Below are positions 34,205 through 44,771 of a DNA stretch of 64,000 bases, piece by piece. The stretch is from Timema cristinae (Eukaryota; Arthropoda; Insecta; Phasmatodea; Timematidae), in NCBI GenBank assembly GCA_039000515.1, contig JBCFYV010011135.1:29167548-29231547 (forward strand), given 5' to 3'. A program made the translations under genes and the position numbers. Every line of letters starts with the position of its first letter. Position 1 is the stretch's first letter. The notes under the pieces are model-generated. The model searched no databases and was not told the DNA's origin. It saw nothing but the letters and a program-made list of their open reading frames with translations.

Positions 34205-35455
34205 CTAATGAACAATAAGAGATTTGTTTTAAACTGTTGAAATTATATTGAAACCTTAGAGATCAGAAATAGCAATAATTTACAAGTTATGAATTAAATT
34301 AACAATATATTAGATTAATATAAAAGTAAATGTTGTCATGTTCCTTTAGCCCTTAATACATTGCCTTCATACGAATTTCAAGGTGTTCTAGGTCCAAGTA
34401 TATGATATCTCTCACATCAAGATTTAGAGGGAGACCTTGGATGAGGACCAAAGAGATCTATCTTTTCAACATTACCAACCTCTTGTGATTGACATCACAA
34501 CTCTTATCATAGAGCAAAGAATAATATCCTTTAATACATAATGCTCACTAGATTTCAGATAACTGGTTCTTACTACCTATCAGGGTTAGGGTTGTAAACA
34601 TTTTGATGGGGGTGTTCAAAACTTCAAAACTTTGGCTTGCGTCTAAAACAATGTCAGTTAAAAATTTGCTTGGAAAAAAAATTCTGGCTTTGACAAATAT
34701 GAAGCTCCACCAATCAAATTTTTGGAGCTAAAATCATAGTGGGGATGAATTTGGGGGTTCTGTTTCTTTAACTGTTTACGTTCCCAATTATATGAGAATA
34801 CCGTCCATCAAAATTTTAGCTTCCCATTTCATTAGGGTTATTGAAATATTTAATGCAAGGATAACAAATTTAATGTTCTTGTAACATAACATTCACTGAA
34901 CTTTCAGATAATATTCAATTCATGATAAAGAAAAATTAATGTGTGATCAGGATTCACATGACTTAACATAACTCGAGCAAAAGACAGAAATAGGATTTTA
35001 ACACTTTGAAAACAAACTAAAATTAAGGAAAGGCATTTAGAAATGATTAGGCTCTAAGAACTTGCAATCAAAGCTTATTGAATAATGGATATACATAATA
35101 AGGTTTACAAAGGTTACAACGTGTTTGAGTTCACAAAAGATATAAAAACTATAAGGAAGAAGTCTCTACATTTAATAAACAAACAAATGAAGCGCTAAAT
35201 AGCCCTGTTGACGTGGCTCACAAAATTAATGGCTGGATACAACATTTAGTAAGTACCATTTCTATTAACGTTTAAGTAACGGGAAAGTTCTTCCTTGATC
35301 AACTCTTAAGAAAAGTGAACATTAATAATCCATTAAGTTAAATGCATTATGATGGCTTCCCTATAAAAGCATAAGGATAACTGGTTAAGTTATGTTATCA
35401 TTAAGTGAATGATAAGATGATTGTGATCGCAGCATTAGTCAAAGCTTAAAGTTAC
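34205..35455 (-). other. Intron 1 of the zinc-finger gene
   Basis: AT-rich, no internal gene or clear repeat family. Bounded by donor ATGGAG|GTAACTTTAAG at 35456 and the acceptor at 34205. Confidence 0.78.
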
Positions 35456-35554
35456 CTCCATTTTCAATTCCACTTTTTGATCGAGACCAATAAAAGAGTT
35501 ACATTCCAGCTCTGTATTTGTGGTTAGTGGAGAGTTCTTATCCTTCTCCTCCAT
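35456..35554 (-). CDS. Zinc-finger gene, first coding exon
   Basis: An ATG at 35554 opens a 33-codon exon (MEEKDKNSPL... ending VELKME) that ends at a strong donor, GAG|GTAACTTTAAG. The phase is 0, matching exon 2. LKME is a fourth sumoylation-consensus motif. Upstream, an acceptor-like TTTCCTTTGTAG|GCCACTG at 35590 suggests that the exon continues 35 bases 5' as untranslated leader to 35589 and that a further 5' exon exists. The leader contains a tiny upstream frame (ATG GCA GAC TAA), which could dampen translation. Confidence 0.82.
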
Positions 35555-35734
35555 CTTGGAAAGAGGAAAGTTAGTCTGCCATCAGTGGCCTACAAAGGAA
35601 ACAGTAAATTAAAAGAGAAAATTATGTAAACATCATTTTACCATTTAATCTCATAATAAAATAGAAAACAAATATATTCTTTAAATTAGATAAAACTACT
35701 CTCATTTTGCCATTTTTTTTTCAAAGTATATACA

Positions 35735-35935
35735 CTTTCTTAACCGACTAACTAGATCAGCACATGACTTATAAACTAACTTAAATCCATAACAGACACA
35801 ACATCCAGCCCCCGGGCATTATTAATTCATCAATGTAAAAGTTTAAACCCAAATTTCACCAATGATAATTTGTTTGGCCATACAGAAAATCAAACTCAAT
35901 CGGCATACACGCGACTGAGCTAATGTATTTGGCAT
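35735..35935 (-). mobile_element. SINE family S4, minus strand
   Basis: Shares ACACAACATCCAGCCCCCGG, TTAATTCATCAATGTAAAAG and AATGATAATTTGTTTGGCCA with the other S4 copies. The head is visible as the complement of GCGACTGAGCTAATG. Confidence 0.7.
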
Positions 35936-36189
35936 TGATATGTAGGGGTGGGGTAAGAAGATCATAATAATCATCAACTGTTTACAGCCTGTGGCCAGGT
36001 CAGTTGAGTAGACTAATTCAATTATCATCTATCCTTCAACTATTCTTACTCCTTTTCCTTTTCTCTCAGTTGATCATTTCCTGTAATCTGCTCCTCCCAT
36101 CCTTTTTTCGCCTCACTTAAGGTCTATTTACTACTTACTTCACTTCTTTCACATTCATTGGCCTCTTCTCTTTTTTCATCCTCATTATA

Positions 36190-36795
36190 TGTTCAATCTA
36201 TCTTACGCTTACTCCCTCTACTATTTGATGTACTCCAACATCCTCATTACATGTCCATACCATCTCAGTCTTGCTTCCTCTACTATCTCATGTACTCCAA
36301 CATCCTCATTACATGTCCATACCATCTCACTCTTGCTTCCTCTACTATCATATATACTTCAACATCCTCATTACATGCCCATACCATATCAGCCTTGCTT
36401 CCTTTACTATCTGATGTACTCCAACATCCTCATTACATGCCCATACCATCTCAACCTTGCTTCCTCTATTATCTCATGTACTCCAACATCCTCATTAAAT
36501 GTCCATACCATCTCGGCCTTGCTTCCTCTACTATCTCGTGTACTCCAACATCCTCATTACATGTCCATACCATCTCACTCTTGCTTCCTCTACTATCATA
36601 TATACTTCAACATCCTCATTACATGCCCATACCATATCAGCCTTGCTTCCTCTACTATCTGATGTACTCCAACATCCTCATTACATGCCCATACCATCTC
36701 AACCTTGCTTCCTCTATTATCTCAAGTACCCCAACATCCTCATTAAATGCCCATACCATCTCGGCCTTGCTTCCTCTACTATCTCACATACTCCT
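36190..36795. repeat. 62-bp minisatellite, ~10 copies
   Basis: The unit TACTCCAACATCCTCATTAC + ATGTCCATACCATCTC + ..CTTGCTTCCTCTACTATCT.. repeats with period 62 (CCAACATCC at 36235 and 36297). A four-unit block is itself duplicated: the ATATATACTTC variant occurs at 36349 and again at 36600, about 248 bp apart. Because 62 is not a multiple of 3 and the unit lacks stops in all frames, long open frames (up to 304 codons) arise in every phase. I do not regard them as genes. The preceding 36040-36190 is pyrimidine-rich. Confidence 0.95.
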
Positions 36796-37056
36796 TATAC
36801 TCCCATTATTTCCTAATCTTGTTTCCCTGATAACAGCTAACATGCCTCCTCACAAACTTATTCCCTTGACCTCCACTTGTATAATTACAACCTGCCATTT
36901 TGTCACAACTCCTCTGATGTCACATCCAGAGCTTACTCCTGAGACACGAAAGGAGCTAGTACCTCTCATTATCTTACCTTATAAACCCACACTCTTGTGT
37001 TGCTATGGGAACTCGGTGAAAGGTACCACAAACATTAAAATTACTATAGTTCCTCT

Positions 37057-37385
37057 GCGACCGACCCTATAGTCTAGTGATCAAGAGTTTCAGGCTACAA
37101 ACCAAGAGGACTTGGAATCAATCCCCTGTGCTTGGATTCTTTACATTAAGCATTGGTTCTGGTATGGAACAAACGAAGCCTCGTAAGGATAACTGAGCTG
37201 CCTGAATGTAAAAGTAGCGGCTCCACTCAAAAACAACCGAGATTAACGGCCGGAGAGTTCATTGTGCTAATCACATGACATGCTGGTTAGGTGTCCATCA
37301 GAGCCTATTCTGCAATTTAAAACTGGAGCAGCCTATAGTCAATAGGGAGGACTAAGGACAACCAACCCCTGAAAAGTAAATATAT
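37057..37385 (+). mobile_element. SINE family S5, tRNA-derived
   Basis: The head reads like a tRNA: TATAGTCTAGTGATCAAGAG (A-box region) and a B-box-like GGAATCAATCCC. The body GTAGCGGCTCCACTCAAAAA and CACATGACATGCTGGTTAGG follows, then a (TG)n tail at 37385-37402. Only one copy is in this window. Confidence 0.75.
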
Positions 37386-37402
37386 GTGTGTGTGTGGGTG
37401 TG

Positions 37403-38290
37403 CACGACGAGTCTGTAGATTCCGCCTTACTAAGTGGTTGAACTTGCCATGTGATTAAGTATACAAACTGTTTAAGCTTGAATTCCCTCTCAGCGAGACT
37501 TGATGCTGTAACAATCAACTATAAAATGTTTTTTTGTGCCCAAAATAATATAAAGTTTTTCTCAATTAAAATGAATTAAACTTTTCGAAAGGAAATCTTC
37601 TAGAGCTAAGCGCAAGCAGACGTTAACCCATGTGAACAATTATTAACCAAAATAATTAAACACCATATTTAACAAAACGTCTAGGATAGGCTACATTTGG
37701 AAGTCAGGTTAGGAGCAGTCACAAATAATATATTTAAAACATGAGCTAGTGTAATTGTAATAATAGTAATATTGGTGATGTCATTTAGATGCGCACGCGC
37801 TTACATTGCTGCCTGGGAAAATTAAATTTGAATCATATTCTATTGAGTGATATAAACTAAGGCATTAAGGAAAGTACTCCGTACGCTTTTTGAGTGGAGA
37901 GTCTATCTCTTACGGAATATTACGCACCTTAGAGATTCGAAGTTGTGTCCTTAGGTTAAGAGCAAGTTCAAATTCAGTGATTGTAGCAAAAGTAGAACCA
38001 ATCCAGTGGTGAAGTAGTACCAGATTGCTCCTGCTTTAATAAAGTGTCAGATTTTTAAAACTATGCACTCACAATTTTAATTTACGCGTGAATACGGTTG
38101 GATATCTTTCATAGGAATATCCATCTACAGATCACAATAGTCTACATGAGACTAGTTACATTTCACAGATGTTTATTCCCTGTCGATCCCTTGAAAGTTA
38201 CTAAGTTGAACGTTCACCACGAATTTGTAAACTTGACGGTGGTGTAAAATCTGTAGCTTTTCAGAATCAAATATCAAAGACCAAACATAT
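37403..38290. other. Unannotated stretch
   Basis: No gene seen. The final ~40 bases (AATCAAATATCAAAGACCAA) begin the segment shared with 11880-11926. Confidence 0.4.
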
Positions 38291-39080
38291 AACAAAGACA
38301 AACTATTTCCCGCTCTCTACCTCTAGCGATAGTACAAACAACTGATTGTTTATTTCGTACAGGAATCCTATTATTTATTAGATTGATAGCACAAACGACT
38401 ATTTAGAACTCCAGTATAAATTCTCTACAGGACGGGCTTTTATCGTACGTATATTCTAATATAGGGTATGATTCTGGTTATAGACAAACCCTTCAAAACG
38501 AGTTTCCTTCAAAAATTATCGTATATATTAGACTACATAAACGTATTTAAATTTTAAAAAAACTAATGATTTTTAAAACTTTGTTTTGGTCTTCAAACCT
38601 TTTACTGACACATTTTTTCATTTAACTAATCTCAAATTTATGTTTCTCATATAATCAAAGTAGTGCTCAATAACAAAATGTCACGTTTCATTGTATGAAT
38701 GTAAGTGAGAAAGAGATTCCCTAAGATTACTCTCTTCTCTCTTGCACAATAGTATTCAGACGACAGCTCATAAGTTTTGGCCACATATATTGTATATCTA
38801 GTAATATTATAAAGATCAGTGCATTTAATTGAATGGTTATAGGGGCTCTAGAGCCTCGAAGATCTCAGTATTAAAGGAATTAAAAATCAACTCTTAACTA
38901 GTTTCCTGATATTTGGGTACTAAAGAAAGCTATAACCATTTTAAAATGCCTCCTGTTAAGTTTCTATTCTCTGATTTGTATCCACAATAACAGAACTGAT
39001 TATTTTCCCGTACTAATCAACTACGTAATCTCGATGGCGTTTCACTCGGTTTTTTAAAGATCCGCGCTAGGCTTTGTAGG
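38291..39080. repeat. Duplicated segment, copy 2 (paralogue at 13471-14200)
   Basis: Diverged collinear copy of 13471-14200. It lacks the hAT-like insertion found in copy 1 and therefore gives the empty site (CCAAACATATAACAAAG). No conserved open frame. Confidence 0.75.
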
Positions 39081-39164
39081 AGATATTTGGAAAATTCAAA
39101 TTAAATTATATTTTTAATGATGGTTATTTTTAAAGTACGCCTAAATATCTACCTTATAATAACT

Positions 39165-39410
39165 TTAGTTATCTCCTAGAAATGGCAACCTTCCCATTTT
39201 CTTGTGTGTATTACATATTGTTATTAATTGTCCATTGAAACCATTAGACATACCAGTAAAAACATTTAATTTTATATATTGAGAGTAAGAGTGTAATTCT
39301 GAGAGGCATTGGTTTAATTGTTGATTTTCATAAACTTCGTTTTTTCGTTGACTCACACCCACAGCAAGCTCTATCACTATCAACCACAATAGGGGAAATA
39401 CTATCACCAT
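39165..39410 (-). CDS. Small ORF with signal-like N-terminus
   Basis: From the ATG at about 39410 the minus strand encodes about 80 residues, starting MVIVFPLLWLIVIELAVGVS (signal peptide or membrane anchor). A polar region with two Cys follows, and the end is RLPFLGDN. No homologous family is recognised. No paralogue exists at the matching place near 14250, and the region is AT-rich, so a chance frame is likely. Confidence 0.2.
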   Translation of the reverse strand: MVIVFPLLWLIVIELAVGVSQRKNEVYENQQLNQCLSELHSYSQYIKLNVFTGMSNGFNGQLITICNTHKKMGRLPFLGDN

Positions 39411-39437
39411 ATACGACCATGAGTTTTTCTTGATCAC

Positions 39438-40399
39438 ATATTTTACGTTTTACAAAACTTGCAATAATACCTTGATCCTTACTTCTAGGTTTTTCTTGGG
39501 GATTTTATTAGATACGTGATATCCAAGTTTTTCACGTTTGCCAGCAATTCACATTAAGAACTGTTGATGTCTTGATTGCTCTAAAAGTCGACATATTAAA
39601 CATTTGTTTCACTAAAGCATCTAATTTATTTTATTAACATTTATCTATTGTACACTGTACAACCATTAAAAGATACAATAAAGACAACAATTCATGGCTA
39701 GACAATTATTAAAAGACGCACGTCATTAGTTTAAATAAATTACTACCACATCACCGTGTATTCAGGCTGTTATAATAGTTCAATGAATTCAAACTAAAAC
39801 AAAACATCAATCAACCTTCCCTACCCTCCACCACCTGCCTGCCTAGTTACCAAACTCTTGCTTAGCATAGGTTACTTATGACCCATACCCTCATTATATT
39901 AGCCCCTAGACATCATGCCTCACTGAAAAGTGTCAGGTGTTGAGTATCATCGGCCTTCGTTTTTCATACCAATGAAATTACCCTATCAGAACCAGAATGT
40001 ACTAAAAACGTCAGAAAAATTTTTGGAACTTTTCCCTGCCCCAAATTTACCCAGACTTCTTGTATTTTCCCCAAACCTCGGTCGTGCGTTCGGATATATT
40101 CTGCACCATTTTTGTGTCTATGCATAGTGACTCGAGGGAATAGACTTATTATAGTAGTCATTTTGACAATCCAGACCTACCAATTTTTGACGATAAAATC
40201 AAGTAAAGCACAAAGTTGCAATCATTATTTTGAGTGAAATAAAAGCTTAGAAATATATATTTCTTGTCAACCCTGAATTCTAACGGACGTCCTAAAATTT
40301 TAATAAACCAGTTTCATTCATTTTATATTGAGGTATTTAAGGGGAACTCATCACATGAGAAATTCTATGAGCGAGATCGAAAGGGACTAACAATTTAGC
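39438..40399. other. Unannotated stretch
   Basis: No gene recognised. Overlapping 65-codon frames on both strands at 39930-40161 mirror each other and lack family features. Confidence 0.4.
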
Positions 40400-40612
40400 C
40401 AAGAATGGTATTTTTAACATATACTCTTGGTTTTGTTTACATGAGACAAATCAACATGGGACAGAGGGCTTTACTTTTGCTCCAAAGGAAGTTTTGCTAT
40501 GGATTTTTACTACCAAAGAAAAGTCCGTTAACCCCAACTGAGCTTTAACCAACAAATATCAATTCCTGAAGCAAACAGTTCACCCTAAGACCACCGAGGT
40601 CATTTAATACAA
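40400..40612 (-). mobile_element. SINE family S3, minus strand, oldest copy
   Basis: Paralogous to copies at 45285-45535 and 55845-56113. The shared end is GACCACCGAGGTCA, the complement of a tRNA-like head GACCTCGGTGGTC. It is part of the triplicated zinc-finger 3' flank. Confidence 0.65.
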
Positions 40613-42300
40613 ACTATTCTATTAAATCTTTCCACTATAAATACTATTTAATAGAACACATTTTGTTATATTATTGATTCACCCCAAGATGAGATCAGAT
40701 GTAAATAAAGCCACGTGGAAGTCTCTGCTCTTATTTGCTACTGAACGGACTTTCAATGGCATCCATTCACTAAATAGTCCCTCCTATGTTTTGTATTAAA
40801 TCTGTTTTAAAATAACATTAGAAAATTATTATAACTTATTATAATTATTATCACTTCATTTGATTAAAAATTATACTTTTTACAAGTGCTATTAGAATAC
40901 CAACAAAATCCTGACTCAACAATGTGAGGACCCTTGGTAAAGTCCTTGTCACATGTTAATGTCAAGTCAGCAACGGTCCGTCGGCAGTTCATCTCGGCAA
41001 CATTAAGTGATGATTGTGAGTGATAAGTGCTTTCCATATATTTATGTTGTTAGTTGAATGTGGCCCGAGTTTTGTAAAACATAGGACAGGCATTCTAAAA
41101 GCATTAAAAACTTAAAAAAACCATAGTGACCTTCTTTACTATGGTAATGAATATACATGGGCACACCTGTTTAAAATATTGCTCTGTCTTGAACTAATCA
41201 TGTAGATCCTTCGCGCAGTGATTGTTGAGAGTTGTTTACTTCAGGTCTCAGAGTAGGATGAATCAATAGTAATGATTATTTGATTAGTAACATTCTAAAT
41301 TAGATCAGTATAACTTTAATTCATAATTATACATTTAACAGATACATTTACTCATATTATATCATTTGTTTGATGAAATAGATTTAAAACTAATTATCAA
41401 CTCAGGCTTTAAATTTAATACATTTGATTGTTTCATTTTAGATTTCAGTTTTAATGAATCATTTATTGATCTTTTTTAATCTGAATTTTTATTTATTGCG
41501 TGTGTATGTAATACTATGAATTGGTATTGTTCAAACCACCGCGTGTTTTAGTATGGCTAAACTAATTTAACAAAACCTTTATAAATAGGTAATAAGCGGC
41601 ATAAACCTGTTTTTAGTATTAAAAAATATACCGTATGGTACTAAATCAATTATCTCAATACCTATTATGGTATATAACATTATATTTTACTTGTAAACTC
41701 TTTCAAAGCATAATTTTTTAGAAAAAAGATGTTAATTGTTTATAGGTATTGTAAATAATTTTTATTTTGTTTAAGGCCCTATGTATTTGCAACATTATAT
41801 AGCTTTGCTTTGGCCCACATGCTATGAAAAGATGAACTAATCTGTAATAGAATATATTTATGTGTAATCATAGTTATATTGTAGATGTATATCTGAAAAA
41901 AGAACCAAGATTGTTTACTTTGAAAGGGTTATTTAAAGAAAATGACATAAAGATATATTTCAAGTTTTTTAACCATGAAATACAAACATATTTTATCTCC
42001 AAATGAGATTTTTAAAACTATTCATGTAGAAATATTTTTCAATACTTTGTTTAATCTTTCCAGATGTAATCATACAGTTTCTTAGAAAATTTTGTTTGAG
42101 ATAAAACTAATCTTCAGCGTTAAGACAGAATAGTTTTTTGTTTTGTTCTTTTACTATTGAGAAGGAGAGTATGGTTAATTTTTTTAACTGAATTAAATAG
42201 ATGCAGATAAAACGGTTAAGATGGTTTTGATTTTAACTTTTGTCCCCAATAACAAAAAACACATTTACTTTCCTTATTTGATTATTTACCTAAAATTTGT
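40613..42300. repeat. Zinc-finger 3' flanking block, copy A
   Basis: Collinear with blocks at ~45540-46730 and ~56114-58860. Landmarks include TACATTTGATTGTTT, TTTTGTTTAAGGCCC and GCAACATT..TAGCTT.GCT. It is non-coding and the most diverged of the three. Confidence 0.7.
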
Positions 42301-42762
42301 ATTTCCTTTGTCCAGAATGAATAATAACATAGGTGTAGAATTACTCTTACTTTAAACAATTGATACAAATATTACACATCTATTTACTAATTAATAAAGA
42401 ATTTTAAAAAGATGGTTGGTAATATTCATCTGTTATTAAAAACTTTTCACACAAATAGTACATGTACTTTAAAAGTAAGAAATGAATGAGTCACTAACAG
42501 TTTGGCTTAAAGCACTTATTAATAAATATTACTAATACTTTCATTGTCTGAATGATTAACATGGTGTCTTTTTAAACCACCGTTTCCCTTGAAGTCCTTA
42601 AAACAATTCTCACACTTATACTTTCTTTGTTATGAATGTAGAAGAAGGTGACTGTTTAAATACTTCTTCCCATTGGATCTTTTAACATAAACTTACAATT
42701 ATACTTTCTTTGTTCTGAATGAACTAGAAAGTGTTTGTTAACACTCTTCTTTTCTTAAGGCT
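42300..42762 (-). pseudogene. Type I zinc-finger relic, split by a LINE
   Basis: Plus text shows decayed minus-strand fingers: TTCTCACACTTATACTTTCTT (HSEQ/RKYKC equivalents), CCCTTGAAGTCCTTAAAAC, and GAATGAACTAGAAAGTGTTT. There are stops and frame changes throughout. At 42763 the finger similarity ends abruptly inside the linker before a new finger, where LINE sequence begins. Confidence 0.75.
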
Positions 42763-43800
42763 GCAGTTAATGGAATGGGTTTTTTTTTGCTTGTATTTAT
42801 CAGGTTGGTAATATCCTATAACGAGGCTGTACTCATATAATTGGTTAAGAAGTAGAATTTTATTTTGAAAGTTTGTCAGTTTGTTAGCATTTTTGGTACA
42901 AAATATAATTTTCAATATCTTTTCTTGAAAACACGAAATTTTGATTTTGTAACATTCTGTTGTTCCTCCCCAGATGGATGTACCATAAGATATCATTGAT
43001 TGAACTAATGATTTATATATTATTAATGAAGTTTTGAAATCCAAGTACATTCTAAGATGGTAAAAAACATATCTCAATCATTTTATTTGTCCCTGTCCCA
43101 TTTATGATGTTTGTCAATTATGAGTCCAAGGAAAGTATGACTGTCCGTTGCGTCCAGTTTTTCGATGCAGTCACAACATGTTTGTGTCCAGTTGTGCAAA
43201 CAATTATAGCTGTGATGCATAATATTGACTCTTGCATGGTGCATTTTAGGAGGAGCGATAGGTATAACTTTAATTTTCTTTGCATTTATTATTAATCGAT
43301 AATCATGAGTCCATATTTGTATCTCATTGTAGTCTTGCGGCAGGTTGTATTCTGCTATTTGGAGATTTTCATGAATAGTCAGTATTGCGGTGTCGTCTGC
43401 GTATAGGTAGATGTGTCCATGCTTTGCTTGTCTAGTGATAGTATTGAAGTAAATTAGATATAGAATGGGTCTTATATTGAGCCTTGTGTTACACCCATAT
43501 TTGTCACTTTCATTTCAATTTTTTTAGTGCTATTTTGTAGATAGAAAAGTCTGTTAGTGAGATAGTCCCTAAACCATCTTAAGTACGGTCTACCAATTCC
43601 AATCATTTTTAATAATCTTAATAATATAGTAGTCTCAAGCATGTCAAATGCTTTTTTGAAGTCAATAAATAGGGCCAAAACATGCTTATTGTTGCTAAGA
43701 GCTTTGTTAATTTTATCATTAAAACGTTCTAGAAGGTTTTTGATGATGATGGTCAATTTCGATTAACGAGATTTTCTCTTGGGTTGAGGCCTGCAAATTA
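42763..43800 (-). mobile_element. LINE reverse transcriptase fragment (jockey/CR1-like)
   Basis: Minus-strand translation shows reverse-transcriptase motifs in order. FIDFKKAFD (palm motif A, near 43665) and GVTQGS (motif B, near 43480) are followed by LYADDTAIL (catalytic YADD, codons 43392-43403) in another frame. FLGLIID (near 43120) and SMISYGTSIWGG (thumb side, near 42975) come after. These are characteristic of jockey/CR1-type LINEs. At least two frame changes and missing endonuclease and 5' parts show a dead, 5'-truncated copy. The 3' end lies at 42763 in the zinc-finger relic. The right boundary is uncertain, somewhere in 43780-43950. Confidence 0.85.
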
Positions 43801-43950
43801 TTAAGACTTTTAGCCTGACTTATAGTTTTGAATCCGGATTTATTTTACACACCATTATCATTAGTAAATAGTAAAGTCAACTATATAATTTTCGGCCATG
43901 CCATCATACAGATATTTACTATATACTTTCATAAAATTAAGTTATTGAAA

Positions 43951-44527
43951 CATCCAAAAATGTTTATAGACTGCCTGCAGAGGGAGTAGGTCTGCTTGTT
44001 TCAATTATTCTACTTTTCTCGGAAAAAAACTGGGACGAAAAACTACGCTTCTAAATATGACTTATAAATATAGAGCAGCTTCCACTGCTGGACTTGTTGC
44101 CACACTTGTCATTCTACTACTTCAAACAAAGAAAAAAAACACTTCTCTTGTAGGCTCAACAGGCGTCAATATTCTGTAAAATAAAACTAAACATACTTTA
44201 ATTTGGTAATAAATACGTTATTTTGTAATAGAGTGACCATAATTATATCTAGAAACAAATAATTGTTAAAACACACTAATAAATAAGATTTTAACAGTAT
44301 TTAACATGTGATTATACACCAAACACAACAGTAAACTCATGAGCTAATACTCGCCTAGAGATACGGTGCTTCCCTTTCCCCCGTAAACAAACAATTGGTG
44401 GAATAAAGAGTGAGCGAAACCAGCTGGCTGCCCGCTCAGTCTGGGAAAGAACGGCTTACTCCGAAAGAGGAGTTGCGGCCTCAACTAAGTATACTTGTTG
44501 GAGAGGTTTCTATTATATAAACGCCAC
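43951..44527. other. Unannotated stretch
   Basis: No gene. A GC-richer patch lies at 44360-44500. I could not find the rest of the zinc-finger relic beyond the LINE. Confidence 0.4.
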
Positions 44528-44771
44528 TGTTATAGATCATTATTAATTATTAGCACCGCATCTTACTACCCGTTCGGGTTATACGCACTTACGCTAATGT
44601 GTAATGGTAGGGTGATTGTGAGATGAAATGGAGGACCTACAGTTTAACGTGGAATCCGAACCACGGTGGAGGCCTGGCATTCCCCACATTCACAAGATGT
44701 CTTGTCAGAGGTGAAGGAAGGGTTTGGTTATCAGATAAATTTGTGCCGGGACCGAGGATTGTTATAGATCA
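44528..44771 (-). mobile_element. SINE family S1, 12-bp target duplication
   Basis: TGTTATAGATCA occurs at 44528-44539 and 44760-44771. The body at 44540-44759 ends, on the plus strand, at ACCGAGGAT, inside the B box, so it is 5'-truncated. The paralogous block at ~55290 has the uninterrupted TGTTATAGATCGAATATAGT, giving the empty site. Confidence 0.92.

Noticed and set aside
36158..37072. 304-residue open frame and two overlapping ones (36189-36662, 36499-36816)
   Set aside because: They are the same 62-bp minisatellite read in three phases. The apparent protein is the unit translated cyclically, with no domain.
42724..43077. A single 117-residue protein gene
   Set aside because: It is a fusion by accident: LINE reverse-transcriptase C-terminal sequence running into the zinc-finger relic.
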